Notes under the pieces: model-generated
Told to the model about the DNA's origin: nothing
Database searches by the model: none
What the model saw: only the letters and a program-made list of their open reading frames with translations
Assembly (NCBI RefSeq): GCF_017562075.2
Contig: NC_054083.1
Span: forward strand, 1,054,001 to 1,118,000
Length of the DNA stretch: 64,000 bases
Reading direction: 5' to 3'
Source of the DNA: Anopheles merus
Lineage: Eukaryota; Arthropoda; Insecta; Diptera; Culicidae
Shown: one piece after another, positions 46,132 through 56,693 of the stretch
How positions within the stretch are numbered: position 1 is the stretch's first letter
Layout: each line of letters begins with the position of its first letter
Translations under genes and position numbers: made by a program

Positions 46132-47745
46132 ATGCCGACAAAGGAGGAAATGGTGTGTACGTTACAAAGTAATGGCGTTGAAGTGCCACCTACAGCAACA
46201 ATGTCGCAGATAAAAAAGCTGTTCGAACCATACGCACCGCCATGTGTTCGCAGTGAAAAGCAAGATGGCCGCGATGAGATTCCCGAAGCGTCTCAAGCGG
46301 GAGAGATGAAGCTAGCACCTGCCATCATGTGTGATACAGGAAACAATGCCGAAACAGCCAGTGACGTAGGAAGAACGCCGAGTGTAGCAATCATGAGCGA
46401 CCGTGATGAAATTCATGCTCTTCGCACCAAACTGGAAATTCTTGAGCTTCGCCAAAAAATCGCTGCCCTTGAATTCCAACCTATGAATACACCACCGCAA
46501 CTTTTTATGGGTTTCGACAAGTTTCTGGAGAAATTTAGCGATGACAATGATGAAAGTGTGGATGAATGGTTCATGGAATTGGAGCGTGTATTCGAGCCGT
46601 ACAACATGAATGAAACATCTAAATACTACAACACGCGCCAGCTGCTCATTGGAACTGCAGCACGATTGGCCAAATCTGCTGAAATCAATACTCATGCCAA
46701 ACTGAAGGTGGAGATGCACAAAGCATTTGTGAAGACAACGTCCATGGAGCAAATCTACCAACAGTTGAGAGCGCGACGATTGACACGCAATGAAACTATA
46801 ACGAAGTATGTGCTTGAGATGCAGCGAATCGCCGGAAAACGCATCGGTGAAGAAGAATTGATAAACATCATAATTAATGGAATCGGCGACCCCGTAAACA
46901 TGGCGTCTGTGCGCTTCGCAGCTACGTCAATGGATACACTAAAACAACTCCTGAAGAAATACGAGACCCATCGTGCTACTGCTCCTCTGATTCCTGTAAC
47001 GTCAACTATTGTCAACAAACAGCATGACATTAGTAAGGAGAATTATGCAGCCCCCCGATGCTACAATTGCCGAAAAATGGGACAAACACAGAATCAGTGC
47101 CGACTACCAGCCAGACCACCCGGTCCGTGTTTTTGATATCACAAAGAAGACCACATATATCAAAACTGCCCCCAACGCGTACAACAAGCTGCAGCAACCA
47201 TGCACGTTATCGATTCGGAAGAGGAAGAACCTCACAATAACCAAACCATTGTTAAGATGAATGCGCATCAGGAGGTAAGTGATGCCTATAAATGTAATGA
47301 TGTATGGAGCACTAATTTAAAATCATTGACTCTTTGTGACACGGGCAGTCCTAAGAGCTTTATCAATGCAGGACTACTGCCGGAAAACTTGTTAGGTGAG
47401 CCACAGCCTTCAAATATGCGTGGAATAGGTAGCCAGGAGCTCAAATCATATGGAAAACTTGAATTACGTATCACACTTAATGGAACTACAATAGAACACC
47501 CTTTTATCATTCTACCCAAACATTACATGGCATGGCCTCTGATTCTAGACAGGGATGCATTGCGGACGTTTAAAATACACCTTACCCAATTTAAATACGT
47601 TTATGACATGAAAAAACTTAAAGATTTGAATAAAAATGTCAGGGTTAGTTATCTAGATCAGAATATAATCGAAAAGCTCCATACACTAAACATACATCGG
47701 AAGTCCATCGTGCGCTCGGGGGAAGACAATATTGCCGATTTCTAA
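46132..47745 (+). pseudogene. gypsy B Gag-protease, one in-frame stop
   Basis: 46132-47136 encodes Gag: a Leu-rich helix LRTKLEILELRQKIAALEFQ, capsid-like DESVDEWFMELERVFEPYNM and RARRLTRNETITKYVLEMQR, then a first zinc knuckle CYNCRKMGQTQNQC. A TGA (47134-47136) follows within the start of a second knuckle (Cys-Phe-stop-...-HKEDHIYQNC), and the same frame continues to 47745 with protease SLTLCDTGSPKSFINAG (DTGS) and WPLILDRDALRTFKI. The stop sits inside a zinc knuckle, so it is more likely a mutation than programmed read-through. Confidence 0.8.
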
Positions 47746-47980
47746 ACAGCGTGATTTATGTGACATCAACGAAACCTTTGGGAGTCTGTGTATGATAGAG
47801 ATTACTGATGAATCTAGTGTGATTGATATTGGTACTCACCTCTCGAAAGATCAAATCAAATTAGTAAGCAATTCAGTTATTCAAAATTATCACAAATTTC
47901 CTATTGAAGAAGTCACTTCTCCAGCTTATTCAGTAAAAATTAATTTGGAACACGATACACCCATTTCTAAAAAAACCTAG
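47732..47980 (+). pseudogene. gypsy B pol N-terminal linker (shifted frame)
   Basis: LSKDQIKLVSNSVIQNYHKF and AYSVKINLEHDTPISKK form the stretch between protease and RT; the conserved text is 'I.L...TPI..' before RT. It is in a different frame from both neighbours, so frameshifts lie near 47740 and 47980. Confidence 0.75.
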
Positions 47981-47984
47981 ACAT

Positions 47985-49307
47985 TTGTCCTTCGCCGAAA
48001 GAGCTAAAGTCAAAGATATAGTGAAAAACCTGTTAGAAAAGAACATCATCCGTCCAAGTAACTCTCCATACGCCTCAGCAATAGTTCTAGTTCGCAAGCG
48101 TAACGGACAAATTCGTAAATGCGTTGATTATCGGCCATTAAATAAAATTACAATCCCAGACAATTTCCCATTACCCCTTATCGACAATTGCCTTGAACAT
48201 CTGGGAAACAAGAAGTATTTTACGCTTCTGGATCTCAAGAGTGGATTTCTTCAATTGGCCATGCAAGAGGAATCTATAAAATACTCAGCGTTCGTTACTC
48301 CAGATGGACAATACGAGTACACGCGCATGCCTTTTGGGCTGGAAAATGCACCAGCAGAATTTCAACGCTTTATCAACTCAATACTCCGTGAGTTCATTGA
48401 TCGTGGAGAGTTGGTGGTGTGCATAGATGATATTCTTATAGCCTCGAATGATTTTGACAATCATATTGAATTGATTGGGAAAGTTTTTTACACCTTACGC
48501 AAAAATGATCTAGAACTGCGGTTGGACAAATGCAAATTCGCTCAAAATGAGTTGAATTATCTCGGGTATAAAGCTAATGTATCTGGCATTCTTCCTAGCG
48601 ACCATCATATCGAATCAATTAAGAATTACCCCGTTCCAAAGACTAAAATACAAGTTCAACAATGTTTAGGATTGTTCTCATTTTTCCGTAGATTTGTACC
48701 AGGATTTTCAACCATAGCAAAGCCTCTAACAAACTTATTAAAAGATAAAGTAAATTTTGATTTTGATGCAACCTGCTTAAAATCTTTTGAAACATTACGT
48801 AATGAACTAATAAAATCACCTGTTTTATCGATCTATGACCCAAGCCGTGAGACTGAATTGCATTGTGATACAAGCTCTTTAGGCTTTGGATCTGTACTAC
48901 TACAAAAACAAAATGATGGAAAGTATCACCGAATAGCATATTTCTCTAAAACAACATCAGCAGATGAAGCTAAATTGCATAGCTACGAACTAGAGACGCT
49001 CTCAGTAATTTACTCGCTGAAGCGGTTCCATACTTACGTCCACGGGATTCCGATTAAGATTATCACAGATTGTAACTCCTTGGTACAAACTTTAAAAAAC
49101 CGGAATGTCTCAGCAAAAATAGCTCGTTGGTCCTTGTTTCTTGAAGATTATGACTACACCATGCATCATCGCCCTGGGTCTTCAATGCCACATGTAGATG
49201 CGCTTAGTCGATTAGAACAGGTTGCAGGAATTGATGACTTAGATATAGATTTTCAACTATGTATAGCGCAAGCACGTGATGTTGAAATTAAATCTTTAAA
49301 AACTTAA
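47985..49307 (+). pseudogene. gypsy B reverse transcriptase-RNase H
   Basis: 440 codons open. RT: RKCVDYRPLNKITIPDNFPL, FTLLDLKSGFLQLAMQEESI, RMPFGLENAPAEFQRFI, VVCIDDILIASND (catalytic IDD), FFRRFVPGFSTIAKPL. RNase H: DTSSLGFGSVLLQKQNDGKY, SYELETLSVIYSLKRFHTYV, IITDCNSLVQTL, HVDALSRL. It stops at 49307; integrase resumes in the same frame at 49386, after two further stops. Confidence 0.9.
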
Positions 49308-49385
49308 ATATAATCTAAAGGAGTGAGCGGCTTCACAATCCGAGATGGAGTAGTATTCAAATAATCACCAACAAGCTAATTAAAG

Positions 49386-50477
49386 ATGTATGTTCCATCA
49401 GAAATGATTAATAACTTAATACGACACATTCATGAAAAAATAGGACACCTTGCCGTAAACAAGTATTGCATGCAGATTTCCAAATATTATTATTTCCCTC
49501 AAATGAAAACAAGGATCACTAATTACATAAAAAATTGCTTGAAATGTGTAATGTATTCTGCACCAGCAAGAGTTAACAATAGAAATTTATTCAGTATACC
49601 TAAAACACCTATTCCGTTTGATACTTTGCACATTGACTTTTTAGGCCCCTTACCATCTGTTCATTCAAAAAAGAAGCACTTACTGGTAGTAATAGATAGT
49701 TTTACTAAATTTACAAAGCTGTATCCTACGATATCTACGAACACACGTGAAGTTTGTAATGCTCTCAAGCAATATTTTATGTACTACAGTCGCCCTAGGC
49801 GCATCATTAGCGACCGAGCAACGTGTTTCACATCTGATTCTTTTTCAAATTTCTTAACGTCGCGTAGTATTACTCACATTTTAAATGCAACAGGATCACC
49901 TCAGGCGAACGGACAGGTTGAAAGGGTGAATCGTGTCCTACGACCAGTACTGAGCAAACTTTCAAACCCGGTAGACCATGCGGATTGGAGCGCTCAAATT
50001 CCTAACGTAGAGTATGCTCTTAACAATACTACTCACACATCTACACATTTTGCTCCGTCAGTTCTTTTATTTGGCATTGAACAGAGAGGTCCAGTGATCG
50101 ATGAATTAACCGAACATTTGGATGAGATAAATAACGATTCAAGAGTAGATTTAAATAGTATACGATCACAAGCACCAGTTAACATAATGAAACATCAACA
50201 AGTTAATGAGCAACAACACCTGTCGAAATGTAAACCAGCCCCTGAATTTGTAGAAGGAGAATTTGTGGTAATACGAAACGTAGATAACACGGTAAACTCA
50301 AACAAAAAGCTTATCCCTAGATTCAAGGGCCCCTATGTCATACACAGACGGCTTCCAAACGATCGTTATGTTGTTCGGGACATCGATGGGTGCCAGCAGA
50401 CCCAACTTCCTTATGACGGAGTGTTGGAGGCGAATAAGTTGAGAAAGTGGATTGTGCCGATCCCGGGCAGTGATTGA
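49386..50477 (+). pseudogene. gypsy B integrase
   Basis: 363 codons open. HIHEKIGHLAVNKYC and CLKCVMYSA make the HHCC zinc module. DTLHIDFLGPLPSVHSKKKH has the first Asp, RIISDRATCFTSDSFSNF the second, SPQANGQVERVNRVLRPVLS the catalytic Glu. The C-terminal GEFVVIRNVDNTVNSNKKLI and RFKGPYVIHRRLPNDRYVVR form an SH3-like DNA-binding part. It ends about 80 bp before the 3' LTR; AGGAAAGG just before the LTR may be part of the purine primer tract. All three acidic residues are present, but upstream breaks make the element defective. Confidence 0.85.
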
Positions 50478-50555
50478 CTTCCTTTTGCGTATCTTTGGCA
50501 ACACTTAGTCTATAAGTAAATTGAGGGCAATTTATCATGTCAGGAAAGGCCGAGC

Positions 50556-50738
50556 TGTAAACATCTTGAGTTTATAGTAATCTTGGGTTTGTGAGCATTT
50601 TGATTTTGACAAATACGATGTCCGAAGAAGTGACAGTGTGCAAGCTGTCAAAGCAAAAAAAAAGAAATAAGCCTTGGGGAAAAGACCTTCTACAATAAAC
50701 TCCTTGTAAAAAAACTAAAAAAAATACGTGTATATTAC
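50556..50738 (+). repeat. gypsy B 3' LTR
   Basis: 183 bp, matching 45918-46103. Differences include TTTTGATTTTG for TCTTGGGTTTTG and one A-run length change. Followed by TSD AAAAT and the continuation of gypsy A. Confidence 0.85.
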
Positions 50739-50743
50739 AAAAT

Positions 50744-50947
50744 GAAAGAAAAAGTATTTGTTGGTCGTTATAGACGCATTCACAAGGTTTACTAAACTAT
50801 ACCCTACATCTTCTACCAGCAGTCGAGAAGTTTGTAATGCATTGAATCAGTACTTTGCTTACTACAGTCGCCCTAGACGGTTAATTAGTGATCAGGCCTC
50901 CTGTTTTACATCTAAAGAGTTCACAAGTTTTCTCAATAACCGTAATA
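50744..50947 (+). pseudogene. gypsy A integrase core, between gypsy B and mariner
   Basis: KYLLVVIDAFTRFTKLYPTS, REVCNALNQYFAYYSRPRRL and ISDQASCFTSKEFTSFL align residue by residue with gypsy B integrase (LLVVIDSFTKFTKLYPTIST). This continues 45472-45917 when gypsy B is ignored, except for one stop codon at the junction. Confidence 0.8.
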
Positions 50948-51070
50948 TACAGGGTGTTCGGGATAAATTTGACACCTGGCCTTTGGGTATATATCTCAGG
51001 GTTGAGTTGACGTATCGAAATGATTAATATGTCATTCGATTGCTAAAAGTTGTGCGAACAAGTGTAAAAA

Positions 51071-51454
51071 ATGTCTAGCTCCGTAAATATGTGGAACCCG
51101 TCTGAATTGCACAAGCGCGTAACGTGTGTTATGATGGTTCGTGCCGGCCATACGAATGCCGAAATTCGGAAGGCGGCGATGTGTTCGCTGAACACCGTAA
51201 AAACAATACGCGTACAGCTCGAGGAGTGTGGTGAAGACGTGGATAGTATTATTGTTCGCAAACAGCATAGCAGGCGGTCGGATTGTGTGCGGACCGACGT
51301 GTTCCTGGCCAGATTGCAGCAACGGGCGACGGCCGATTCCGGCGTCGGCATCCGGGCCCTGACGCGAGACGTTGGCGTGGCCCCGAGCATCGTCAAGGTG
51401 GCGTTAAATGAGGACCTGCGGTACGCGTCGTACCGTGGTGAAGCCGTGGATTGA
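51071..51454 (+). pseudogene. mariner-type transposase, N-terminal part
   Basis: 127 codons. Helix-turn-helix DNA-binding region: NPSELHKRVTCVMMVRAGHT, NAEIRKAAMCSLNTVKTIRV, then a basic linker (IVRKQHSRRSDCVRTD) and a second HTH (GVGIRALTRDVGVAPSIVKV). It ends at ALNEDLRYASYRGEAVD with a frameshift; the segment that should hold the first catalytic Asp is deleted. Confidence 0.8.
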
Positions 51455-51794
51455 GACGGTGGCCAATGGGCGGCCGTACGTTTGGCAGCAGGATTCTGCA
51501 CCATTTCATACGACCTTAAAAACACGCCAATGGCTCACTGCCAATTTCGACCGATACACCAGCACCGACGTTTGGCCACCCAGCTCCCCTGACCTTAATC
51601 CTATGGATTACTTTGTGTGGGGCACAGTTGAGCGGGACATCAACAGGGCGTCCTGCAATACCAAAGCGAAACTGGTGGCCAGAATAAAGGCTGTGTTTGC
51701 GGTCATCCCCAGGAACATGGTTGTCCGGGCTTGCGCGCGGTTCCGGAAGCGGGTGCAGGCGGCCATCGACGCGGAGGGGGGGTACTTCGAATAA
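51408..51794 (+). pseudogene. mariner-type transposase, C-terminal part
   Basis: Meaningful from about 51455. RPYVWQQDSAPFHTTLKTRQ holds the second catalytic Asp; DVWPPSSPDLNPMDYFVWGT with the next residues VERDIN is the conserved third acidic block. It ends GGYFE*. With the first Asp missing it cannot be active. Confidence 0.85.
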
Positions 51795-51920
51795 AAAATG
51801 CGGCAAACATGGTTAGCTAAAATTTGTAGAAAAAAAATTCTTTTTAATATTTAACATAAATTTGATAAAAAATCCTTTCCTATTCCATCAGAAACTGTCA
51901 AATTTATCTCGAACACCCTG

Positions 51921-52528
51921 TGATTCATGTGCTAAATGCAGTTGCATCTCCTCAAGCAAATGGACAGGTGGAGCGAGTTAATCGAGTTATCAAACCAATT
52001 CTTGGCAAAATTTCCGATCTTATAGACCACAGCGACTGGTACAGCAAATTACAAATAGTAGAATATGCTTTGAATAACTCTGTACATAGTTCGACACAAC
52101 AACTTCCATCAGTCTTGTTATTTGGAATAGAACAACGAGGTACAGCAATAGACGAAATTACAGAGTACTTAGACGGAAAACAGGAAAATAGTGTAGGTTT
52201 GACCTAGTGTCGTAACATAGCTTCTCAAAATATAATCAAATCGCAAATGGTTAACGCAAAGCAGTTTAGCAAAACACATTGCCCAGCAGAAAAGTTTGAG
52301 GAAGGAGATCTTGTAGCAATTCGTTATACAGATCACTCCGTTAATACTAACAAGAAGCTCCTGCCGAAATACAAGGGCCCGTATATCGTTTACAAAAAGC
52401 TCCTTAACGATCAATATGTAATACGTGATGTCAACGGTTTCAAACAAACCCAAATACAATACGACAATATTTTAGTGTCAGACCCATATAACCAAGATAC
52501 CGAAAATGCCACCAATTTCTTGGATTAA
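51921..52528 (+). pseudogene. gypsy A integrase C-terminal part
   Basis: VLNAVASPQANGQVERVNRV holds the catalytic Glu; QIVEYALNNSVHSSTQQLPS, GDLVAIRYTDHSVNTNKKLL and KYKGPYIVYKKLLNDQYVIR follow, with one stop and shift near 52207. The expected 3' LTR is not recognisable downstream. Confidence 0.8.
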
Positions 52529-53537
52529 AAATCCAATTCCATCAAACAAAGCTAAAAAACTATCAGTTTGGTGGGTTAAGCCACACGGCCACAGAAGCAG
52601 CCACTTCCATGTTGTTGAAGTCAGATTTTTATGCACGGGCAATTGATTTGCTCAACATGTTTCACCTGTGTTAAAATGTTATTTAATTGTGCAAAGGAAG
52701 CAATTAAACGTGTGTGTTTAAGTTGGTTTGTTGTAAAACAAACATGTTTTATGTATATGTGTATATGTGTGTTTGTTTACTTGCGAATGAACTCTTCCAT
52801 TTCGCTGGTCAGTGCATAGTTTATAGACTAATAATATTGCTGAAGTTGAAGTGCAGTGATGTAAGTGAATGAATTTAATCAACGGAGGAGTTAAAATCCT
52901 GTCCAGTATACCCAGGCTGCAAATGACAGCCAAAAGACGTCTTTCGCTAAAACTTTTTGTCTTCCCGTCGGACTTCCGATAGTCCGACTTTTTAACGATA
53001 GGGTTAGACCGATTTTGACAGATATGGCCAGATGCTATTCAAGTGGTGTATATTTTTTTATTGGCGGTGTAATGAAATGTCCAAAAATTACTGAATGGCC
53101 TGCCACAATGCAACAAAAAAATTGACGGACTCTTTTTTCTCCCCCTCTTTCCACCGATCTTTTTTCCTTCACCCTCTTCCTTCTTTCTCCTCGGTTGTCC
53201 CAGTTGTTCCTATTGAGCTCATTTTGTTTACTTGTCTTTTCGCCTTCACACAGTTCAGTTCGGCCATTCTTTGATTCGGTTCGATGGTGTTTTTCTTCTT
53301 ATATTCTTCTTCATCTCATCTCCGCCTGCACACACGCTCCTTTTGTTTGTAAGGCCGGTGTTGGTTTATGCAGAACTTTTTCTGTGTTTGTGCTTGTGTG
53401 CTGAGGCAATTCCAATTGTTTAGAACTCCTACATGGAACAAGCGTGAAGGAACCTGTTCCTGATTGTACAGCCGGAGCCACGGTGTCCCGATTATCAGTT
53501 TCAGTTCATAACGCTTTATAAACGTGATACTTCCAAC
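52529..53537. other. Upstream region of the DUF4806-like gene; no gene seen
   Basis: AT-rich, then pyrimidine-rich near 53130-53190. Small frames (53195-53404, 53232-53423) are hydrophobic by composition only. No clear promoter element can be named. Confidence 0.4.
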
Positions 53538-55463
53538 ATGGAAAGGTGTGTTTTATCGTGCAATAAAAGATGTGACTTTTACACAACTTCATCTTTTTTT
53601 TGTTTATCCTTAGCGCCAAACGACCTAAGCTACTCTTGTCGATTAAAAATGGAGAATACAAATTGCTCCCGTTGAACAATAATAGTAAGTTTTTATTAAA
53701 TATGTTTTGTTAAAAATCATAATCATTAACATGAAATTGCATACATTTTTCGATTCAATAAACAACACTACACATACCACAATGCTTCATCCGCAATTAT
53801 TGAATGAGCTTTCATCGCTATCGTCAGTGTCTATCCATACTGGAAGTCAAAAGATGTCTCGCGAGAATGCTTCATCGTCAAAACGTGAGAAAGTGTTTTA
53901 GAGTGTTTTAACAAGAACTATAGTTAACAAATATTTCTAGAAACTGTATCAAGCAATAAACGCAAGCCGGTTTCTCGTACGAATAATGCAATGATAGAAA
54001 ATATACCGTCCACATCGATGGTAGTTCGTTCTTCTTTGGATCACTTCTCGTTTATGGAAACAACTGCAACAACTTCGGGTGTTTGTCAACGAAAACCTAA
54101 ACGTATCCCAAATAGTCAGAATTGCTTAAGCAGCTCATTTTGGCACGCTAAAGATCGCTGCTCTAATTCGCCTTTTGCAGTAGATAAACAGCATCATAGT
54201 TCTATGTAGGTCTTTCAAACAGCGCCTAAGCAGCTTCCTTATGCCACGATGCCAGGGATTATTTTTCTTTGTGTTTTTGTTTTCAAGCAAGCGTCATCGA
54301 TGAAATAAACAACAGGATTTGTTTCGTTTAAACACATATGTATATTTTTAAATCTTTTGTATTGATGAATTACACAAAATTTTACACAATTTACTGATAA
54401 TTCACAATCACTTCACTCAATATTCATTCTTCAATTAACGAATCTAACTTGTGCAGCAGCAATGAGATTATTGCCGGCGTCCGTCTTTGAAACTTTGACA
54501 AGAGCCATCTCGTACCGATGTCATGCATTAAAAAGCTATAAAGTTCCACCAAGTTCAGTACGCTTTCTTAACAAGCCTTAAAGTTCCACCATGAACCCTA
54601 CACATAGTGCTAATCAGCCACAAAGTTCCAAAGAGTACCATGTGCCTGTTAAAAAGCTCCATAGTTCCGCAAAGTACCGTCTATCTCTTAATCAGCCACA
54701 AAGTACGACATCGGAACGATTTTTCGTTAAACAGCCCTAAATCAGCTATAAAGTACGAGCTGGCTATTTGGGATGTCTTCAATTTGTTTTATAGTATATT
54801 ATTTGCTGCAAAATACTATATGAACGTTTATTTCCAGTCATTTCATCTACTGCTTCAATAGCAACGCAAACAGATTTTTCTAGTGGACAGAACGTGGGAT
54901 TAGATGCCATACTAGAAAAATTAGACACCATGCAGAGGGAGCAACAAAGACAAGCAGACGTGTATCAGAAGAAAATGTTGGATATGGAGAAGCAGCAGAA
55001 ATTAATACGATCACAGTTAGATATTTTATCCGACAAATTGATTCCACGGCCAGGATTTGTTGCGGAATCGTCGTTTGAATGGGAAACGGTGGGGACCAGG
55101 GAAGAACTAGATCGACTGGAGGAAAGATTGGGGGAACCAGAGTTCAAAAAAATTTTTATGGAATTTTTAGATACAAAGCTGCCGACCGACAGTTCAGAAG
55201 CTAGACTCCATGATAGCATGGATATTATATTCAAAAAGAATTTTGTAACACAAGCCAATTGGACAGGATTAGGACCAGATAAAGTTTGTTTTTCAAATTA
55301 TGAAAGGGTTATTCAGATTTTTAAATTTATAGGAACATGTCATGGAGTTTCACCCACGGACCAAAAAATCAAAACATTTTTCCAAAATAAGTTTAAACAT
55401 TCAAAACAAAGACTTAACTTGGTGGGAAAAGTTAAAACTGCACCTCATAGACGCAAAGTTTAG
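53538..55463 (+). CDS. DUF4806-like domain protein, five-exon gene
   Basis: Proposed exons: 53538-53545, 53614-53684, 53828-53884, 53941-54102, 54838-55463. They give an unbroken 307-residue reading. Donors are GTGTGT, GTAAGT, GTGAGA and GTATCC (GTATGT without the MITE); acceptors are TAG, CAG, TAG and CAG; the last three introns are phase 1. N-terminus: SAKRPKLLLSIKNGEYKLLP. Ser/Thr-rich middle. A coiled coil lies at about 121-168 (EKLDTMQREQQRQADVYQKK). Residues about 184-300 (TREELDRLEERLGEPEF; ANWTGLGPDK; QNKFKHSKQRL) resemble DUF4806 as I remember it. No catalytic motif is seen and function is unknown. The 8-nt first exon is the least certain part. It faces gene X at 55673. Confidence 0.65.
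54107..54772. mobile_element. 666-bp MITE in intron 4, CCCAAATAG TIRs
   Basis: CCCAAATAGTCAG (54107) mirrors the right end CTGGCTATTTGGG (to 54772), 12 of 13 bp. AT at 54105-54106 and 54773-54774 is a 2-bp TSD. Removing element and one AT leaves a 67-bp intron with donor GTATGT, so it inserted 4 bp into the intron. A second copy, inverted, lies at 63273-63939. The right third holds about six copies of an AAAGTTCC/AAAGTACG-type unit with a period near 40 bp. No ORF of its own. Confidence 0.85.
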
Positions 55464-55672
55464 TTTAATTTATGCTCAAATACTACTATAATTCTCAGTT
55501 TAGCTTCAAGCATATAACAGAATCAATGGCTTTTTATAAAATTAAAGCTTATACCCAGTTGCGTATCATGTTCCTATCATAGAAGTGTTAAAGAGTTCAA
55601 AGAAATGTTATTATCTTTTATGATATAAAAAACGAAATAAAATGTACGTTCAACAAATATTTATTACATATT

Positions 55673-55860
55673 TCATATAACTAATGTGTCAATTAAAGGA
55701 ACGAAATCGAGTGCATCTTCTTGAGCAAGAGGTGCCGCAACTAATTTACATTTTATATCGCTGATTCCTAATGTAAAAAAAATTCTTCTAAATCATTAGT
55801 ACTTGCTCGGTGAATATTTATGATTTTAGAATCGTAAGGATAACTGAAACTACTAGACGA
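55673..55860 (-). pseudogene. gene X, C-terminal remnant (copy 1)
   Basis: On the minus strand: YPYDSKIINIHRASTNDLE, a one-base shift in a T run, then GISDIKCKLVAAPLAQE and DFVPLIDTLVI, stop at 55673-55675. It aligns with the better copy at 62824-64000. AATAAA follows on the minus strand near 55665. It is cut at about 55860, where a + strand DUF4806-like fragment begins. Confidence 0.7.
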
Positions 55861-55971
55861 GTAAATGATCTTTATAAAGAAGTTTTACAAAATAAGTTTA
55901 GACATAGTAAGCAACGGTTAGCATTAGTAGGATTAGTGAAAACTTCGCATCATAGACATATGAAGTATTAA
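55861..55971 (+). pseudogene. second DUF4806-like gene, C-terminal fragment
   Basis: VNDLYKEVLQNKFRHSKQRL then ALVGLVKTSHHRHMKY, stop 55969-55971. It aligns with the last 30 residues of the gene ending at 55463 (FFQNKFKHSKQRLNLVGKVK). Everything upstream is missing. Confidence 0.75.
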
Positions 55972-56007
55972 TCAGTTAGGAATAGTTTTAATAATGTTAA
56001 TACTTAT

Positions 56008-56495
56008 TGTTACGACGGCGAACGGATCTGTGGGCCACGCGAAGGATGCGGCCTTGTAAATCAAACCCGCTCGGGTAACAGCGATCTTCTCAACCGTTCG
56101 ACACCAATAATCAACCTTCCCGCTAGTTGCTCTCTCAAGTAATTTGAGGAGCCTATGCCGCAGAAGGGGGTGAAGAGGGATGAGAGATTTCTTTCTTGAT
56201 CCGAATATGCAAAATTAAAAAAGAGGTTTCTTAGAGTTGCAAAATCCGAATGATTATTTATTGAGAGTTCGGTCCCTTTTATACCCCCGGAAGCCCATAC
56301 ATTTTTAAGGTGTTAGTGTATCCTTTCCGAGGATAATTAGTACATAAGTGTACGTACGCGTGAGTGCCGCATGTTAGTCTTTGTGACGCATTTTTATTCC
56401 GCTTTTACACGTAGCGTTCCCGGTTTCTAGATTAAGGTGATCGCACACCACGCGAAATATAGTTTGAGACGTTTTGAATAATCGCACGCGTAACA
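56008..56495 (-). repeat. BEL 3' LTR
   Basis: TG...CA ends, 488 bp. On the minus strand it begins TGTTACGCGTGCGATT and ends CCGTTCGCCGTCGTAACA, so TGTTACG/CGTAACA form inverted ends. Confidence 0.95.
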
Positions 56496-56693
56496 TCCTC
56501 CCCCTCGTAATTTATCCCGGTTAATTACCCAAAAGAAAAAGACGGGTGACGATTCTTCATTCGCGATCGGAATTGCCCGCAAGCAATCTGGCTGTCCAGT
56601 CGCCAGCTGTGATGATCCGTTTGGTTGACGGGGCCTCCCTTATAGTCACGTCATCTTCCAGCACTCTCTTGGTCGTCTTGGATGGCGGTTGCT

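Larger units (their letters stand above)
50950..51920 (+). mobile_element. 971-bp mariner-type element, internally deleted
   Basis: CAGGGTGTTCGGGATAAATT at 50950 mirrors the right end (reverse complement CAGGGTGTTCGAGATAAATT). TA precedes it (50948-50949); the right flank reads TG where TA is expected, one mutation. Gypsy A is in register on both sides. Full mariner-type elements are usually about 1.3 kb, so some 300 bp are missing. The coding part is clearly GC-richer than the gypsy DNA around it. Confidence 0.85.

Noticed and set aside
53195..53423. Two overlapping hydrophobic frames upstream of the DUF4806-like gene
   Set aside because: Pyrimidine-rich composition explains them; no signal or motif, and they lie in the likely 5' flank.
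53707..53901. 64-codon frame MLKIIII... as its own gene
   Set aside because: Its useful part (53828-53884) fits as exon 3 of the DUF4806-like gene with matching phase; the rest is intron.
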